64,000 nucleotides of DNA from Deltaproteobacteria bacterium (GTDB lineage Bacteria; Myxococcota; Kuafuiibacteriia; Kuafuiibacteriales; Kuafuiibacteriaceae): NCBI GenBank assembly GCA_016703535.1, contig JADJBV010000001.1, positions 3,648,001-3,712,000 of the forward strand. Reading direction: 5' to 3'. The notes beneath the pieces are model-generated. The model had not been told where the DNA came from and searched no databases. It saw nothing but the letters and a program-made list of their open reading frames with translations. Positions 10,377 to 21,939 of this stretch are shown here, one piece after another. Within the stretch, counting starts at the first letter, position 1. Each line of letters begins with the position of its first letter. A program made the translations under genes and the position numbers.

Positions 10377-11066
10377 GTGTCCGGCTGCTGTCAGACGCCG
10401 CGCCCATCGGCAGCGGCACCCAAGATCGCCGCGCTGTTGTGCGTGGCGACCGGCTGCGCGGTGATGCAGGTCCCTCAGCCCTTGGTGGACCTCGGCCCGG
10501 TTGAACTGGATGAGGATCGGACCTCAGGGATCGTCGGGCCCTTCACCTATGAGCTCGCCCGAGACGAAAAATTCTTCGTCAACGCCCAGGATCGCCGCGA
10601 GGTCTGGGACTTTGGGGTCACCTTCGAGGGCCGCACCCTCGGCTCCGGCACCTGCCGTCAGCAGATCCGGTGGCCGGGGCAGGCGGTCGGCGATCCGCCT
10701 CGGCGCAACTCCGACCTTCGCCTCTCCTTGGAGTGTGACCTGCGCTCGTTGACCTCCACCCCGGCGATCACCCTCTCGCTCCAGAGCGACGAGTCCGGCC
10801 GCGAGTGGGTCGGAGTCGTTCGACGAGGAGTCCAACGATTGAGCGTGAGCTCCACCCGCGAGATCGAGGGTAGTCGCTTCCCTGCGGCGCAGCGGATGGG
10901 CTTTATCGTGGAGCGCGAAGACGTCCCGTGGGCCGCGATCCAGACCGCCAACACCAAGCAGGCGTGGCTCCCTCCGCCCAAACCCGGTGAAGAAGACCTC
11001 CTCGGCTTGGTCATCGTGGCCCTCGCGACCGCCCGGCCCTTCATGGAGGAGATCCTGACCCCATGA
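10377..11066 (+). CDS. Putative lipoprotein of unknown function
   Basis: About 229 residues from a GTG start; an upstream TTG at 10317 extends the frame but sits only 2 bp after AGGAG and would bury the signal. A short hydrophobic run ends in a lipobox-like VATGC, suggesting a lipoprotein. The mature part is polar with no domain I recognise. The C-terminus (LLGLVIVALATARPF) is mildly hydrophobic. It is downstream of the hydrolase with an 86-bp gap, possibly cotranscribed. Start codon is uncertain. Confidence 0.6.
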   Translation: MSGCCQTPRPSAAAPKIAALLCVATGCAVMQVPQPLVDLGPVELDEDRTSGIVGPFTYELARDEKFFVNAQDRREVWDFGVTFEGRTLGSGTCRQQIRWPGQAVGDPPRRNSDLRLSLECDLRSLTSTPAITLSLQSDESGREWVGVVRRGVQRLSVSSTREIEGSRFPAAQRMGFIVEREDVPWAAIQTANTKQAWLPPPKPGEEDLLGLVIVALATARPFMEEILTP

Positions 11067-11262
11067 ACGGAGCGCGTTGCCCGTGCCCGCCGGCAGATTC
11101 CGGCGGTGAATCGATGGCGAGGTCAAAGGCTTTCGCCCAGCCCGTGCCCCAACTGAACGGGCCTCACTGGGCCGACCGAAGGCCGCGGGGGCGGAGATGA
11201 TCGACGTCTTCGGTCCTACTTCGCCCTGGGTCACGCGGCGGTGCTCAGCACACCGACCTCAT

Positions 11263-11856
11263 TCAATCGGTCCGGAGTACGCCGATCTTCTCCAGCAGGC
11301 CCTTCGCGCCTGGGTGTTGGGGGGACTTGAGGAGCGCCCGAAGGCCCAGGTATTCGCCACCGTCCAGGTCGCCGACGCTGACCAGGTAGTGGCCGAGGGC
11401 GACTTGAGCGTCGGGAGAGTCGGGAGACTTCTCGTAGGCCGCCCAGGGCTGCTGACCTTCGGGCTCATCGGGTCGGGAGATCTTGAGCTGGGGACAAGCC
11501 GGGGGGCCGTCGACCTTCACCGGTCGGCTGTAGCTGCCCGAAACCGCCTCCTTGGCCGCCTGCTCGACCAAGTCTGTGAGGCTGCCCTCTACGCCGAGGG
11601 TCGGGCAGAGGCCGAGTAGGATCACCTCGAAGCCCGGCTTCAGCCCGGGCACCAACTTGGACTCGACCACCTTGGGGAAGCCGGGGGCCGGGATCAACGC
11701 ACCGAGCTTGGCCTGCACCGACTCGAGTTGCCCGGAGACCCGGGCCGGGAGTTTGGTCCCCGCCAAGACGATCGCCCGCATCTCGGTCGGCGCCGCCTGA
11801 GCGGGGCCAGCCGCTCCGAAATAGAAAAATCCAAGCGCCAGCCAGCCCAACTTCAT
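11263..11856 (-). CDS. Secreted protein of unknown function
   Basis: 197 residues. ATG at 11856 follows an AGG-containing site and gives a clean Sec signal peptide (hydrophobic LGWLALGFFYFGAA, cleavage after AQA). A GTG three codons upstream is possible. The mature protein has two parts: an N-terminal domain with conserved-looking LGLCPTLG, and a C-terminal helical pair (AQVALGHYLVSVGDLDGGEYLGLRALL) that reads like a Sel1/TPR-type repeat. No catalytic motif is visible. The neighbours on both sides are on the opposite strand, so it is a single-gene unit. Confidence 0.65.
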   Translation of the reverse strand: MKLGWLALGFFYFGAAGPAQAAPTEMRAIVLAGTKLPARVSGQLESVQAKLGALIPAPGFPKVVESKLVPGLKPGFEVILLGLCPTLGVEGSLTDLVEQAAKEAVSGSYSRPVKVDGPPACPQLKISRPDEPEGQQPWAAYEKSPDSPDAQVALGHYLVSVGDLDGGEYLGLRALLKSPQHPGAKGLLEKIGVLRTD

Positions 11857-12133
11857 CGCCCGCACCTAACACGACCGCCCCAACCCGACCACGAGGCCGA
11901 CCCGACCGGCAGTGCCGCCCGAGGTTGCACCTGCGCGGTCCGCGTCCGCGTCGTGCCGGCCCCGGCGTGGGCGGTTTGGCCCGGGCCCGGCGGTGGAACG
12001 CAGGGTTGTCCTGAGACCTTGGGCGTTCGCAGTGATAATCGCCGGAGGTGATGTCGAAACGAACGCGCCTCGGGGCTCATGGGGTCGAAGGGAACGCAGG
12101 GTGCGTTCGCCAGCCTGACCATTGGAGCCCTCC

Positions 12134-12499
12134 ATGCAGTTCATGATCTTGCTCAACGAATCTTCCGCCGAGCTCGCCAAACGCAGCGATCCTCAGCAAG
12201 CCCCGGTTTATTGGGGTGGTTGGAACGCCTTCATCGGCGCCATGACCCAGGCCGGCATCATCGTCAAAGGCGACGGCCTGGAAGACCCGAGCCTCGCCGC
12301 CACGCTGCGGATCCGGGGTGGGAAACGGTCGGTCCAAGACGGCCCCTACGCCGATACCAAGGAGGCCCTGGGCGGGTACTTCGTCATCGAGGTGCCGGAT
12401 CTGGACGCGGCCCTGGAGTGGGCCGCCAAGGCCCCATGTGTCCACGACGGCTCGGTCGAGGTCCGCCCCGTCTTGCGGATGCCCGCCCCACCGGCATGA
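12134..12499 (+). CDS. DGPF/YCII-family protein
   Basis: 121 residues. The ATG at 12134 follows GGAG at 12124-12127. It has the YCII fold signature: an N-terminal strand MQFMILL, then KRSVQDGPYADTKEALGGYFVIEV, which contains the DGPF motif with Tyr in place of Phe. The stop overlaps the start of the sigma factor gene (ATGA), so the two are translationally coupled. DGPF proteins are the standard genomic partners of ECF42-group sigma factors; their biochemical role is poorly defined. Confidence 0.88.
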   Translation: MQFMILLNESSAELAKRSDPQQAPVYWGGWNAFIGAMTQAGIIVKGDGLEDPSLAATLRIRGGKRSVQDGPYADTKEALGGYFVIEVPDLDAALEWAAKAPCVHDGSVEVRPVLRMPAPPA

Positions 12500-13731
12500 G
12501 CCCGTTGTCCGGGAGCGCGATGGCCCGCCACGCCGTTGAGGCGGCTTGGACCTCCTACGGTCGTTTGTTGGCGATCCTCGCCTCCCGCACCTCGGACATC
12601 GCGGCCGCCGAAGACGCCCTCTCCGAGGCTTTCGCCACCGCGCTGAAGACCTGGCCCGAGCGAGGTGTCCCCGACAACCCCGCCGCCTGGCTCCTGACCG
12701 CTGCCCGCCGCAACGTTCTGCATCGACTCCGCCACCAAGAGGTGCAGAGGGGCGCGGTCGATGCGCTACTCCTCCGGGTCGACGAACGCAGTGACCCCGA
12801 AGGGTGGAGCACCCTGGACGAACGCCTGGCCCTGCTCTTCGTCTGCGCCCACCCTGCCATCGACGAAGGCATCCGCACGCCGCTGATGTTGCAGACCGTC
12901 CTTGGCCTCGACGCTCAGCGCATCGGCAGCGCTTTTTTGGTCGCGCCCGCGACGATGGGCCAGCGACTGGTTCGGGCCAAAGCGAAGATCAAGGCCGATG
13001 GCCTGCGGTTCGAGGTGCCAGATGCAAGTGAACTTGCGGTTCGCCTCGAGGACGTTTTGCGTTCGGTCTATGTCGCCTACGGGGCGGGCTGGGATGACCT
13101 GGACGACGGTCGGGGTCTGAGCGAAGAGGCCTTGTTCTTGGGCCGCACCCTCCTCACCCTCTTGCCCGAGGAGCCCGAGGTCAAAGGGCTCTTGGCCCTG
13201 ATGTTGTTCTGCGAGGCCCGGCGTGGCGCCCGGTTGGACGCTCAGGGGCGCTTCGTCCCCTTGGCCGAACAAGACCCGGGCCGTTGGAGCAGCCCGCTGA
13301 TCATAGAAGCCGAAGTCCTCCTCTCCGAGGCCGCCCGAGCCCTGCGTTTCGGCCGCTTCCAGTGTGAGGCGGCGATCCAATCGGTCCACGCCCAACGTGG
13401 GATCACCGGGGTGACTCAACACCACGCCCTCCGCACCCTCTACGACCTGCTCTTGATCCACGTGCCCTCGATGGGCGTTGCGGTCGCGCGAGCCGCGGCC
13501 CTCCTCGAGGCCGGCGACCTTCAAGGCGGCCAACACGCCCTCGACGCCCTGACCGCCGAAGACGCCCACCGCTACCAGCCCTACTGGGTCACCCGGGCCC
13601 GCCTCTACGAACTCCGAGGCGCCCCCAGTGAACAACGAGCAGCACTCCGACGTGCCCTCGGCCTCACCGAAGACCCCGCAGTTCGGAGCTTCCTCACCGA
13701 CAAGTTATTGGCCCTGGGCCCCGAAGCTTAA
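12496..13731 (+). CDS. ECF sigma factor, ECF42-like, with C-terminal TPR-like extension
   Basis: 411 residues, longer than usual ECF sigmas (about 180-200). Region 2 is AAEDALSEAFATALKTWPERG...NPAAWLLTAARRNVLHRLR. A region-4-like helical part (about 140-170) includes VAPATMGQRLVRAKAKI. The remaining 200 or so residues form a C-terminal domain of helical repeats (VKGLLALMLFCEARRGAR; VARAAALLEAGDLQGGQHAL), as in ECF42 sigmas, where this tail has a regulatory role. The start is fixed by the ATGA overlap with the DGPF gene; a longer upstream frame is ignored. There is no anti-sigma gene nearby, which also fits ECF42. The gene converges with the peptidase, 11 bp away. Confidence 0.88.
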   Translation: MSPLSGSAMARHAVEAAWTSYGRLLAILASRTSDIAAAEDALSEAFATALKTWPERGVPDNPAAWLLTAARRNVLHRLRHQEVQRGAVDALLLRVDERSDPEGWSTLDERLALLFVCAHPAIDEGIRTPLMLQTVLGLDAQRIGSAFLVAPATMGQRLVRAKAKIKADGLRFEVPDASELAVRLEDVLRSVYVAYGAGWDDLDDGRGLSEEALFLGRTLLTLLPEEPEVKGLLALMLFCEARRGARLDAQGRFVPLAEQDPGRWSSPLIIEAEVLLSEAARALRFGRFQCEAAIQSVHAQRGITGVTQHHALRTLYDLLLIHVPSMGVAVARAAALLEAGDLQGGQHALDALTAEDAHRYQPYWVTRARLYELRGAPSEQRAALRRALGLTEDPAVRSFLTDKLLALGPEA

Positions 13732-13742
13732 ACTTAGAAAGC

Positions 13743-14753
13743 TCAGATGCTCCAGGCGCCATCTTGGTAGACGACGTCGTCGTCGAAGAGGACCCGGTCG
13801 GTGATCGCGAAGACGTCGAGGTGGAACTTGGCCTCTTTGTTCTTCAGGCCAGGCTTCTTGTAGACGCCGTGTTTGGCGCCCAGCGAAAGGTGGACGCCGC
13901 AGACCCGTTCGTAGGCGCCGACGTCGCTGACCCGCCGACCCCGGGAAAAGGCCCGGTTCATGCCCAAGCCCAACTCCCGAACCATCACCCGACCCTCGGC
14001 CTCCCGGATCGCCTCGAGCATGGCGTCGAAGGCCGGCGTGGAGTGTTCTGCCCCGACCACCAAACCCTCTTCGATGACCATGGTGATCGGCTCTTCGACC
14101 GCGTTGATGACGTAGGAGGTGTCGGAGAAGCAGTGGAGCTTCACCTTCCCGTTCACCCGGTCCAGGTGTAGCGCCTCGGTGAAGACCTCGCCGATCGGAT
14201 AGGTGCTCGCCATGTTCTTGAGGGTCGAAAAGTCTCCGGTGTTGATCTTCGCTGGCTCGAAGGCCGAGTCGTAGACCAAAACGAGGCCGCCGCTCTCGAC
14301 CCGGGCGCTTTGGGCCCGACCGATCCGGTCCCGCAGGCGGCCGCCGACCCCGCGGTAATATTCGGGCTCGTACGCCAAGGCGTCCAGGTAGGTGGGGTAC
14401 TCGTCGGCCGCGATCCGCGACAAGTTGGAGTGTTCGATCACCTTGAGGCCCCGCTTCAGGAGCTCGACCCGGATCCGAAAGCCCTCCATCCGAAAGCTTG
14501 TCGACTGCACCAGCACGATCAGGTCGCCCGGGACCGCCGACTTGAACGACTCCATCAGCTCTTCCCGGGAGCTGCTGTAGAACTTCACCAAGGTCCCGTG
14601 GGGGAGAGCCTGGGCGTAAGCCCCAGAAACGATGCGGGCCAGCTCACACTGATCGTCGGTGACCACGATCGCCCCCGCTTGGGGTCCGTGGAGCATGGAG
14701 AGGGTGACGATGTCGCGGATATTCCGCTCGGCGATCGCAGCCAAGGAGGCCAT
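13743..14753 (-). CDS. M29-like aminopeptidase (aminopeptidase T family)
   Basis: 336 residues from ATG at 14753; the frame stays open further up with other ATGs, so the N-terminus could be up to about 50 residues longer. The C-terminal half carries the pattern of M29 metallo-aminopeptidases: RELGLGMNRAF, then VHLSLGAKHGV, then FHLDVF, offering the Glu, His and His/Asp metal ligands. The N-terminal part (HGPQAGAIVVTDDQ, VLVQSTSFRMEG) fits the family's first domain. It has no signal peptide, so it is cytoplasmic. It probably removes N-terminal residues from peptides, with specificity unknown. It lies between a convergent sigma factor and an upstream dismutase on the same strand. Confidence 0.7.
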   Translation of the reverse strand: MASLAAIAERNIRDIVTLSMLHGPQAGAIVVTDDQCELARIVSGAYAQALPHGTLVKFYSSSREELMESFKSAVPGDLIVLVQSTSFRMEGFRIRVELLKRGLKVIEHSNLSRIAADEYPTYLDALAYEPEYYRGVGGRLRDRIGRAQSARVESGGLVLVYDSAFEPAKINTGDFSTLKNMASTYPIGEVFTEALHLDRVNGKVKLHCFSDTSYVINAVEEPITMVIEEGLVVGAEHSTPAFDAMLEAIREAEGRVMVRELGLGMNRAFSRGRRVSDVGAYERVCGVHLSLGAKHGVYKKPGLKNKEAKFHLDVFAITDRVLFDDDVVYQDGAWSI

Positions 14754-14968
14754 GGGCGGCAAGATCGAGCGCTTTGGCGGGCCACCTGTCAACCGAACCG
14801 TGGGGCACCCAACGCCCTCGCCCATCGGCCCGACCACTTCCTGCACCCCTTTGGGACGCGGGTTCACGCTCATTTCGGGCGGACCCGTGCAGATGACTCC
14901 TGTGATCATGGCCCTTGCCCGGGCGCGGGAGCTGCAGGCCTCTAGGGGATGGAGCGTAGGCGTCTGGG

Positions 14969-15670
14969 TCAGCCCTGGACGTTGGAAGCCAGGTTCTGGT
15001 TGGCGAAGTCCCAGTTCAGGAGTTTGTCGATCACTGCCTTGGCGTAGTCGGCCCGCTTGTTCTGGTAGTCGAGATAGTAGGCGTGCTCCCAGACGTCGAT
15101 GGTCAAGAGGGGCTTTTCGCTCGGGTTGGTGAGGGGCGTTTCGGCGTTCGAAGTCTTGGTCACCGCCAGCTTCCCGTCCCGGACCACCAGCCAAGCCCAG
15201 CCGCTGCCGAACTGGAAGACCGAGGCCTCCTGCAGGAGCTTCTTCATCGCGTCATACCCGCCCAAGTCTTGCTCGATCTTGGTGGCGATGGCCCCGGTGG
15301 GCTTGCCGCCTCCCTTGGGGCGCAAGCTGGCCCAATAAAAGTCATGGTTCCAAGCCTGAGCGGCGGCGTTGAAGAGGGCGGTCTTGTCGGCCGATTGGGC
15401 GGTGGCCTTCACCAGCTGCTCGAGGTTCTTCCCTTGGAGCTCCTTGTGGGACGCCACCAACTCGTTGACCTTGTCCACGTAGCCCTGGTGGTGCTTGCCG
15501 AAGTGGAGGCCCACGGTGCGGGCCGAGATCACCGGATCGAGGGCACCTTCCGCGTAGGGCAGTCGGGGTGCAGGAATCGAGGCTTCGGCGGTCTTGCTGG
15601 TGGCTATCGCCGCGGTCGCCATCGCCGCAGCGGTCAATAGTTGTCGTCGATCAATGCCGGCGTCGCTCAT
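14969..15670 (-). CDS. sodB: Exported Fe-type superoxide dismutase
   Basis: 233 residues. The N-terminus has twin arginines (DRRQLL) followed by an Ala-rich hydrophobic stretch ending in AEA, which is a Tat-like signal, so the enzyme is probably folded in the cytoplasm and exported. The dismutase core begins at RLPYAEGALDPVIS. Metal ligands are His55 (GLHFGKH), His109 (WNHDFYW), Asp192 and His196 (DVWEHAYYLDY). Gln105 sits where Fe enzymes carry the second-sphere glutamine. It converts superoxide to peroxide and oxygen, here most likely in the periplasm. The upstream region is short and shows no obvious operator. Confidence 0.93.
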   Translation of the reverse strand: MSDAGIDRRQLLTAAAMATAAIATSKTAEASIPAPRLPYAEGALDPVISARTVGLHFGKHHQGYVDKVNELVASHKELQGKNLEQLVKATAQSADKTALFNAAAQAWNHDFYWASLRPKGGGKPTGAIATKIEQDLGGYDAMKKLLQEASVFQFGSGWAWLVVRDGKLAVTKTSNAETPLTNPSEKPLLTIDVWEHAYYLDYQNKRADYAKAVIDKLLNWDFANQNLASNVQG

Positions 15671-15725
15671 GGATCATGACGAACGCGACCGGGATCACGA
15701 GTCAACCCATCGACCGGGAACGCGC

Positions 15726-18401
<2,676 letters not shown>

Positions 18402-18464
18402 GGCCCGTCGTACCTCAGAACGGAAGGCAGATGAACGCCCGGAGCCCGAAGTCGGCCACCGTCT

Positions 18465-19979
18465 TTAGGGGTTGGGTGGGCTCGGCGGCGGACGCAACTC
18501 CAGGCTGAGCTTCTTGACCGCGGCCTCCAGCGACTTTTCCCAGGGACCCTCGAGCTTGACGGTGGGCACCGCGGGGTCCTGGGCCGCGGCGGCCGCCAAA
18601 ACACCGGTCGCCGTGACGAGGCCGAGGTGGCCCCCCGAGGGGAAGTGGGCCTCGAGATCGGCCAATAACTCCTCTCTAAAGAAGGGGGCGCGGACTTCTT
18701 CCCCGCCGAGATCGGCGAGCGAAGACAGGTGAACGAGGTTCACCCCCTCGGCTTGAGCCCAGGCTTGGAGCCGGCGGTGCGGGTGTGAGCCCGGCGTAAG
18801 GTCCGTTGGCGCGTCCCCGAGATCGAGCAGGATCAGCGGACGTTCGGCGATCACCTCTTCGGTGGGGCGCGGGCGATAGACGACATAAGGCACCCAGCGG
18901 GCGAGTCGCTTCGACTCGAAGGCGTGGGGCTCGGCCGGGCCCAAGGTCGGATCGGCGGGCACGAAGTGGAAGCGACGTTCGATGAGCTCCAGGGTCGCCT
19001 CGACCACCAGCTGGGCGCCGAGCTTCGAGTAGTGGACCCCGTCGCTGGTCCGCATCAGGCCTCGTTTGCCGCCGAACGACACTTGGGTGAGGTATTCACC
19101 TTTGGCGTTGGAGGAGAGCTCCCAGGTCGAGACGTAGAGGGCCCCCGCCGCTTCGGTCGCCTTCTTCATGGAGGCGTTCAAGCGGCGCATCTTTTCGGTG
19201 AACGGGTCCTCTCGCATGACCGGCATCCCGATCATCACCGTGTCGGCGCCTTGGCTGCGGCCGAGCTCGATCAGCTCGGTGACCAGGCCCTCGAAGGCCA
19301 CCTCCCACTCCGGGGTCGAGTAGAGCACCTTGCTCCCGTCCGCTCGCAAGATGTCTTGGGCGTCGTTGCCACCGAAGTTGGTCACCACCAGATCGGGCTT
19401 GAACTCGCCGATCAAGGTCTTGGCCTTCTCCTGCCAGTTGAAGAAATCGGGCCGGGCCAGGCTGGTGGCGAGCTGGCCAAAACGCTTCACCTTCACCTTT
19501 TCGTAGCGGGGGAAGGCGCGCTCCAACTCGACACCCAGGGCGAACTGAATGGACGATGCCCCGATCACCAACACCCGCTGTTTGGACGGGGCCCGCCGGT
19601 GGGCGGGGCGATCGGCGCCAGGGACCTCGGGATCAACGGGCCCGGGCGGTTCGGTTGGCGCCGCCGGGGTGTCCTCGAGGCGACCCACGGCGTAGGTGTC
19701 GTTGATCTGCTGACGACGGGCCTCGAGGAAGGTGTGGAGTCCTTCGAGTCCGGTGACCTTTTGCAGCCCTTCGAGCGCCCTCGAAACCGGCTCCGAATCG
19801 AAGAGGGCCGAAAGTCGCTCCCACCCGGCCAACTCGTTGGCGACCGAAGGGGCGGCGTAGATGGTCAAGACGCAGATCACCCCCCACAACGACAACAACG
19901 TACCGACGATCGAGGCCTTGGGCCCCAGCTCGGCATCGCCCTGCACCTTCACCCTGGGCTTCGAGTCTTCGCTGCTCAT
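18465..19979 (-). CDS. Membrane-anchored SGNH/GDSL-type protein, partner of MBOAT acyltransferase
   Basis: 504 residues from ATG at 19979, one base after the acyltransferase stop (TGAgATG), so coupled. One transmembrane helix near residues 27-50 (VGTLLSLWGVICVLTIY) places the rest in the periplasm. The SGNH blocks are visible: block I IGASSIQF, block III NFGGNDAQD and block V DGVHYSKLG (Asp/His). It resembles DUF459-type proteins that accompany MBOAT enzymes, as AlgJ/AlgX do in alginate acetylation. The likely job is to move acetyl groups onto a surface polysaccharide. The last 120 residues form a second alpha/beta region of unknown role. Alternative: an esterase that trims acyl groups. Confidence 0.82.
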   Translation of the reverse strand: MSSEDSKPRVKVQGDAELGPKASIVGTLLSLWGVICVLTIYAAPSVANELAGWERLSALFDSEPVSRALEGLQKVTGLEGLHTFLEARRQQINDTYAVGRLEDTPAAPTEPPGPVDPEVPGADRPAHRRAPSKQRVLVIGASSIQFALGVELERAFPRYEKVKVKRFGQLATSLARPDFFNWQEKAKTLIGEFKPDLVVTNFGGNDAQDILRADGSKVLYSTPEWEVAFEGLVTELIELGRSQGADTVMIGMPVMREDPFTEKMRRLNASMKKATEAAGALYVSTWELSSNAKGEYLTQVSFGGKRGLMRTSDGVHYSKLGAQLVVEATLELIERRFHFVPADPTLGPAEPHAFESKRLARWVPYVVYRPRPTEEVIAERPLILLDLGDAPTDLTPGSHPHRRLQAWAQAEGVNLVHLSSLADLGGEEVRAPFFREELLADLEAHFPSGGHLGLVTATGVLAAAAAQDPAVPTVKLEGPWEKSLEAAVKKLSLELRPPPSPPNP

Positions 19980-19980
19980 C

Positions 19981-21432
19981 TCAGAACCCAAAGTAGATGG
20001 TCGCGGCCATGCCGAAGGGCCGGATGGTGAGGATAAAGAGCAGGATGCCGGCCCAAGCCAGCGGGCGAGCCAAGGCCGGGAGGTGGTCGTGCCAGGCGAC
20101 GAAGCGATCGAAGACCCGCCGCCCGAAGAAGTTCGACAACAAGGTGACCACGGTGACGAACAAGACCCCCAGGTCGAAGCCCCGGCCTTCGGTGGTGAAG
20201 GCGAAGAGGCCTCGCCAATACTCCATGGCCACGCCGAAGTCCGAGCTCACGAAGAAGATGCGGACGAAGGCGCAGAAAGAGAGGGTCGCGAGCCACCCGA
20301 GGGCCAACCACCAAAAAGGCTGAGGTGCGTCGGTGTCGATGCCGAGGTCCCGCCGGATGTCGAGGGACGCCTTGTACACCGACAGCCCCACTCCGTGCAG
20401 AGCGCCCCAGACGATGTAGCCCCAGGTCGGGCCGTGCCAGATGCCGCAAGCGGTGAAGGTGATCATCAAGTTCAGGTAACAACGCAGGCGGCCGTCCCGT
20501 GATCCACCGAGCGGAAAGTAGATGTACTCCCGGAGCCAGGTCGAAAACGTGATGTGCCAACGACGCCAGAAGTCGCCGATGTCGGTGGCGGCGTACGGAT
20601 AACGAAAGTTCTCCGGGAGCCTGAACCCGAAGAGCAGCGCGATGCCCCGGGCGAGGTCCGTGTAGCCGGAGAAGTCCAGGTAGACCTGGGCGGTGTACGC
20701 GAAGACCGCCAGCACCAGCTCGGCCGAAGAGAAGCTGCTCGGCGCCAAAAAGGCGTCGGTGGTGAGGTGGGTGGCGACGTAGGTGGCCATCACCATCTTT
20801 TTGAGGAGCCCGGTGGTGATCAGCGCGACCGCGGTGGACAGCTCGGGGATGTGTTTGGGCGCGGGTTCGGCGAGCTGGGGCAAGAGGTCCCCGCTCCGGC
20901 AGATGGGGCCAGCGCCGAACTTCGGGAAAAAGGCCAGGAACAGCAGGAAGTCGAGCAGGCTCTTCGGCTGGACGGCCTTCTTGCGGTGGGTGTCCACCAG
21001 ATAGGCCATGCTCTGGAAGGTGTAGAAGGAGATGCCGAACGGAGCGATGATCTCGAAGAGCGGCAGGTGGGCTTCGAGGCCGAGGAGCGACAACAAAGCC
21101 CCGAGGTTGTCGACGAAGAAGCCGTAGTACTTGAAGAAGCCGAGCAGCCCCAGGTTCGCGATCAGGGCCAAGGTCAAGATGGGCTTCGCGAGTTTGCTGC
21201 CTTGGTGACGCAGCAACAGCTTGCCGGCGCCGAAGTTGAACAAGGACGATGCAACCAGGGTTGCAAAAAAGATCGGCTGCCACTTCCACGCGAAGTAATA
21301 GCTGGCCGCGAGCAGGAAGCCTTTTTGGACGGTTCGCGTCTGGCGGAGGAGCCAGCTCAGAGTCAAGGTGAGGAGGCCGAAGTAGACGAACTCGAGGGTT
21401 GGAAACTCCACGGCCGGGCCGGGTCGGCTCAT
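19981..21432 (-). CDS. MBOAT-family O-acyltransferase (AlgI/DltB-like)
   Basis: 483 residues with about ten hydrophobic segments. ATG at 21432 follows GGGG by five bases; a GTG eight codons upstream is also open. Family signatures are present: PFGISFYTFQSMAYLVDTHR, FSGYTDLARGIALL, FRYPYAATDIGDFWRRWHITFSTWLREYIYFPLGGS, and the invariant His in GIWHGPTWGYIVWG (about residue 333). It is an inner-membrane enzyme that passes acyl groups from the cytoplasmic side to a periplasmic acceptor together with the coupled SGNH protein. No polysaccharide synthase is next to the pair, so the acceptor is unknown. Confidence 0.93.
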   Translation of the reverse strand: MSRPGPAVEFPTLEFVYFGLLTLTLSWLLRQTRTVQKGFLLAASYYFAWKWQPIFFATLVASSLFNFGAGKLLLRHQGSKLAKPILTLALIANLGLLGFFKYYGFFVDNLGALLSLLGLEAHLPLFEIIAPFGISFYTFQSMAYLVDTHRKKAVQPKSLLDFLLFLAFFPKFGAGPICRSGDLLPQLAEPAPKHIPELSTAVALITTGLLKKMVMATYVATHLTTDAFLAPSSFSSAELVLAVFAYTAQVYLDFSGYTDLARGIALLFGFRLPENFRYPYAATDIGDFWRRWHITFSTWLREYIYFPLGGSRDGRLRCYLNLMITFTACGIWHGPTWGYIVWGALHGVGLSVYKASLDIRRDLGIDTDAPQPFWWLALGWLATLSFCAFVRIFFVSSDFGVAMEYWRGLFAFTTEGRGFDLGVLFVTVVTLLSNFFGRRVFDRFVAWHDHLPALARPLAWAGILLFILTIRPFGMAATIYFGF

Positions 21433-21708
21433 ATCAGCCCCATGGGCGCCGGTCACCCGCCGATCGGCCGCCTGGGGCTAATCCCAATCCTCGCGGGCGC
21501 CCTTTGCGAGAATGCAGGCGAACGGCGCATCGAGGCATGATCGGATGGGGTCGATGTAGTCCGATGTCCGTCGGGGACCCCGAGGGACTCATAGGACGAG
21601 GGAGGGAGGTGCGGATCCCCTGCCTGAGGTGTTATCGTCCGGCCAGTTGCTGGCAAACCGGCGACCGTCGGCGCGGGGGAGTGGGGGCGTCGACATGGGG
21701 GAGAACGA

Positions 21709-21924
21709 ATGCGGCATTACCTGCTGCTCGGGGATGAACGACAGGTTTTAGGGGTGTGGGAAGCACCCGATGACGTGGCGGCGGCCCGCTTCGTCTTGAA
21801 GTTGTCCTTGGCCTATCCGGAGTGCACCACGGTGGTCGATCGCGCGTCGGACTTCGAGTCCTTCAAGGCGGGCCATGGTGACTTCGACTTTGACGGGATC
21901 GAGCCCGAACCCGTTTCCATGTGA
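21709..21924 (+). CDS. Small acidic protein of unknown function
   Basis: 71 residues, ATG preceded by GGGGGAG. It begins MRHYLLLGDERQVLGVW and ends in an acidic tail (GDFDFDGIEPEPVSM). The alternating hydrophobic start and the middle helix (DDVAAARFVLKLSLAYPE) suggest a small alpha/beta fold. It stands alone between a divergent acyltransferase operon and a convergent TPR gene. I recognise no family. Confidence 0.6.
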   Translation: MRHYLLLGDERQVLGVWEAPDDVAAARFVLKLSLAYPECTTVVDRASDFESFKAGHGDFDFDGIEPEPVSM

Positions 21925-21939
21925 ACCCCGCCGGGACGA

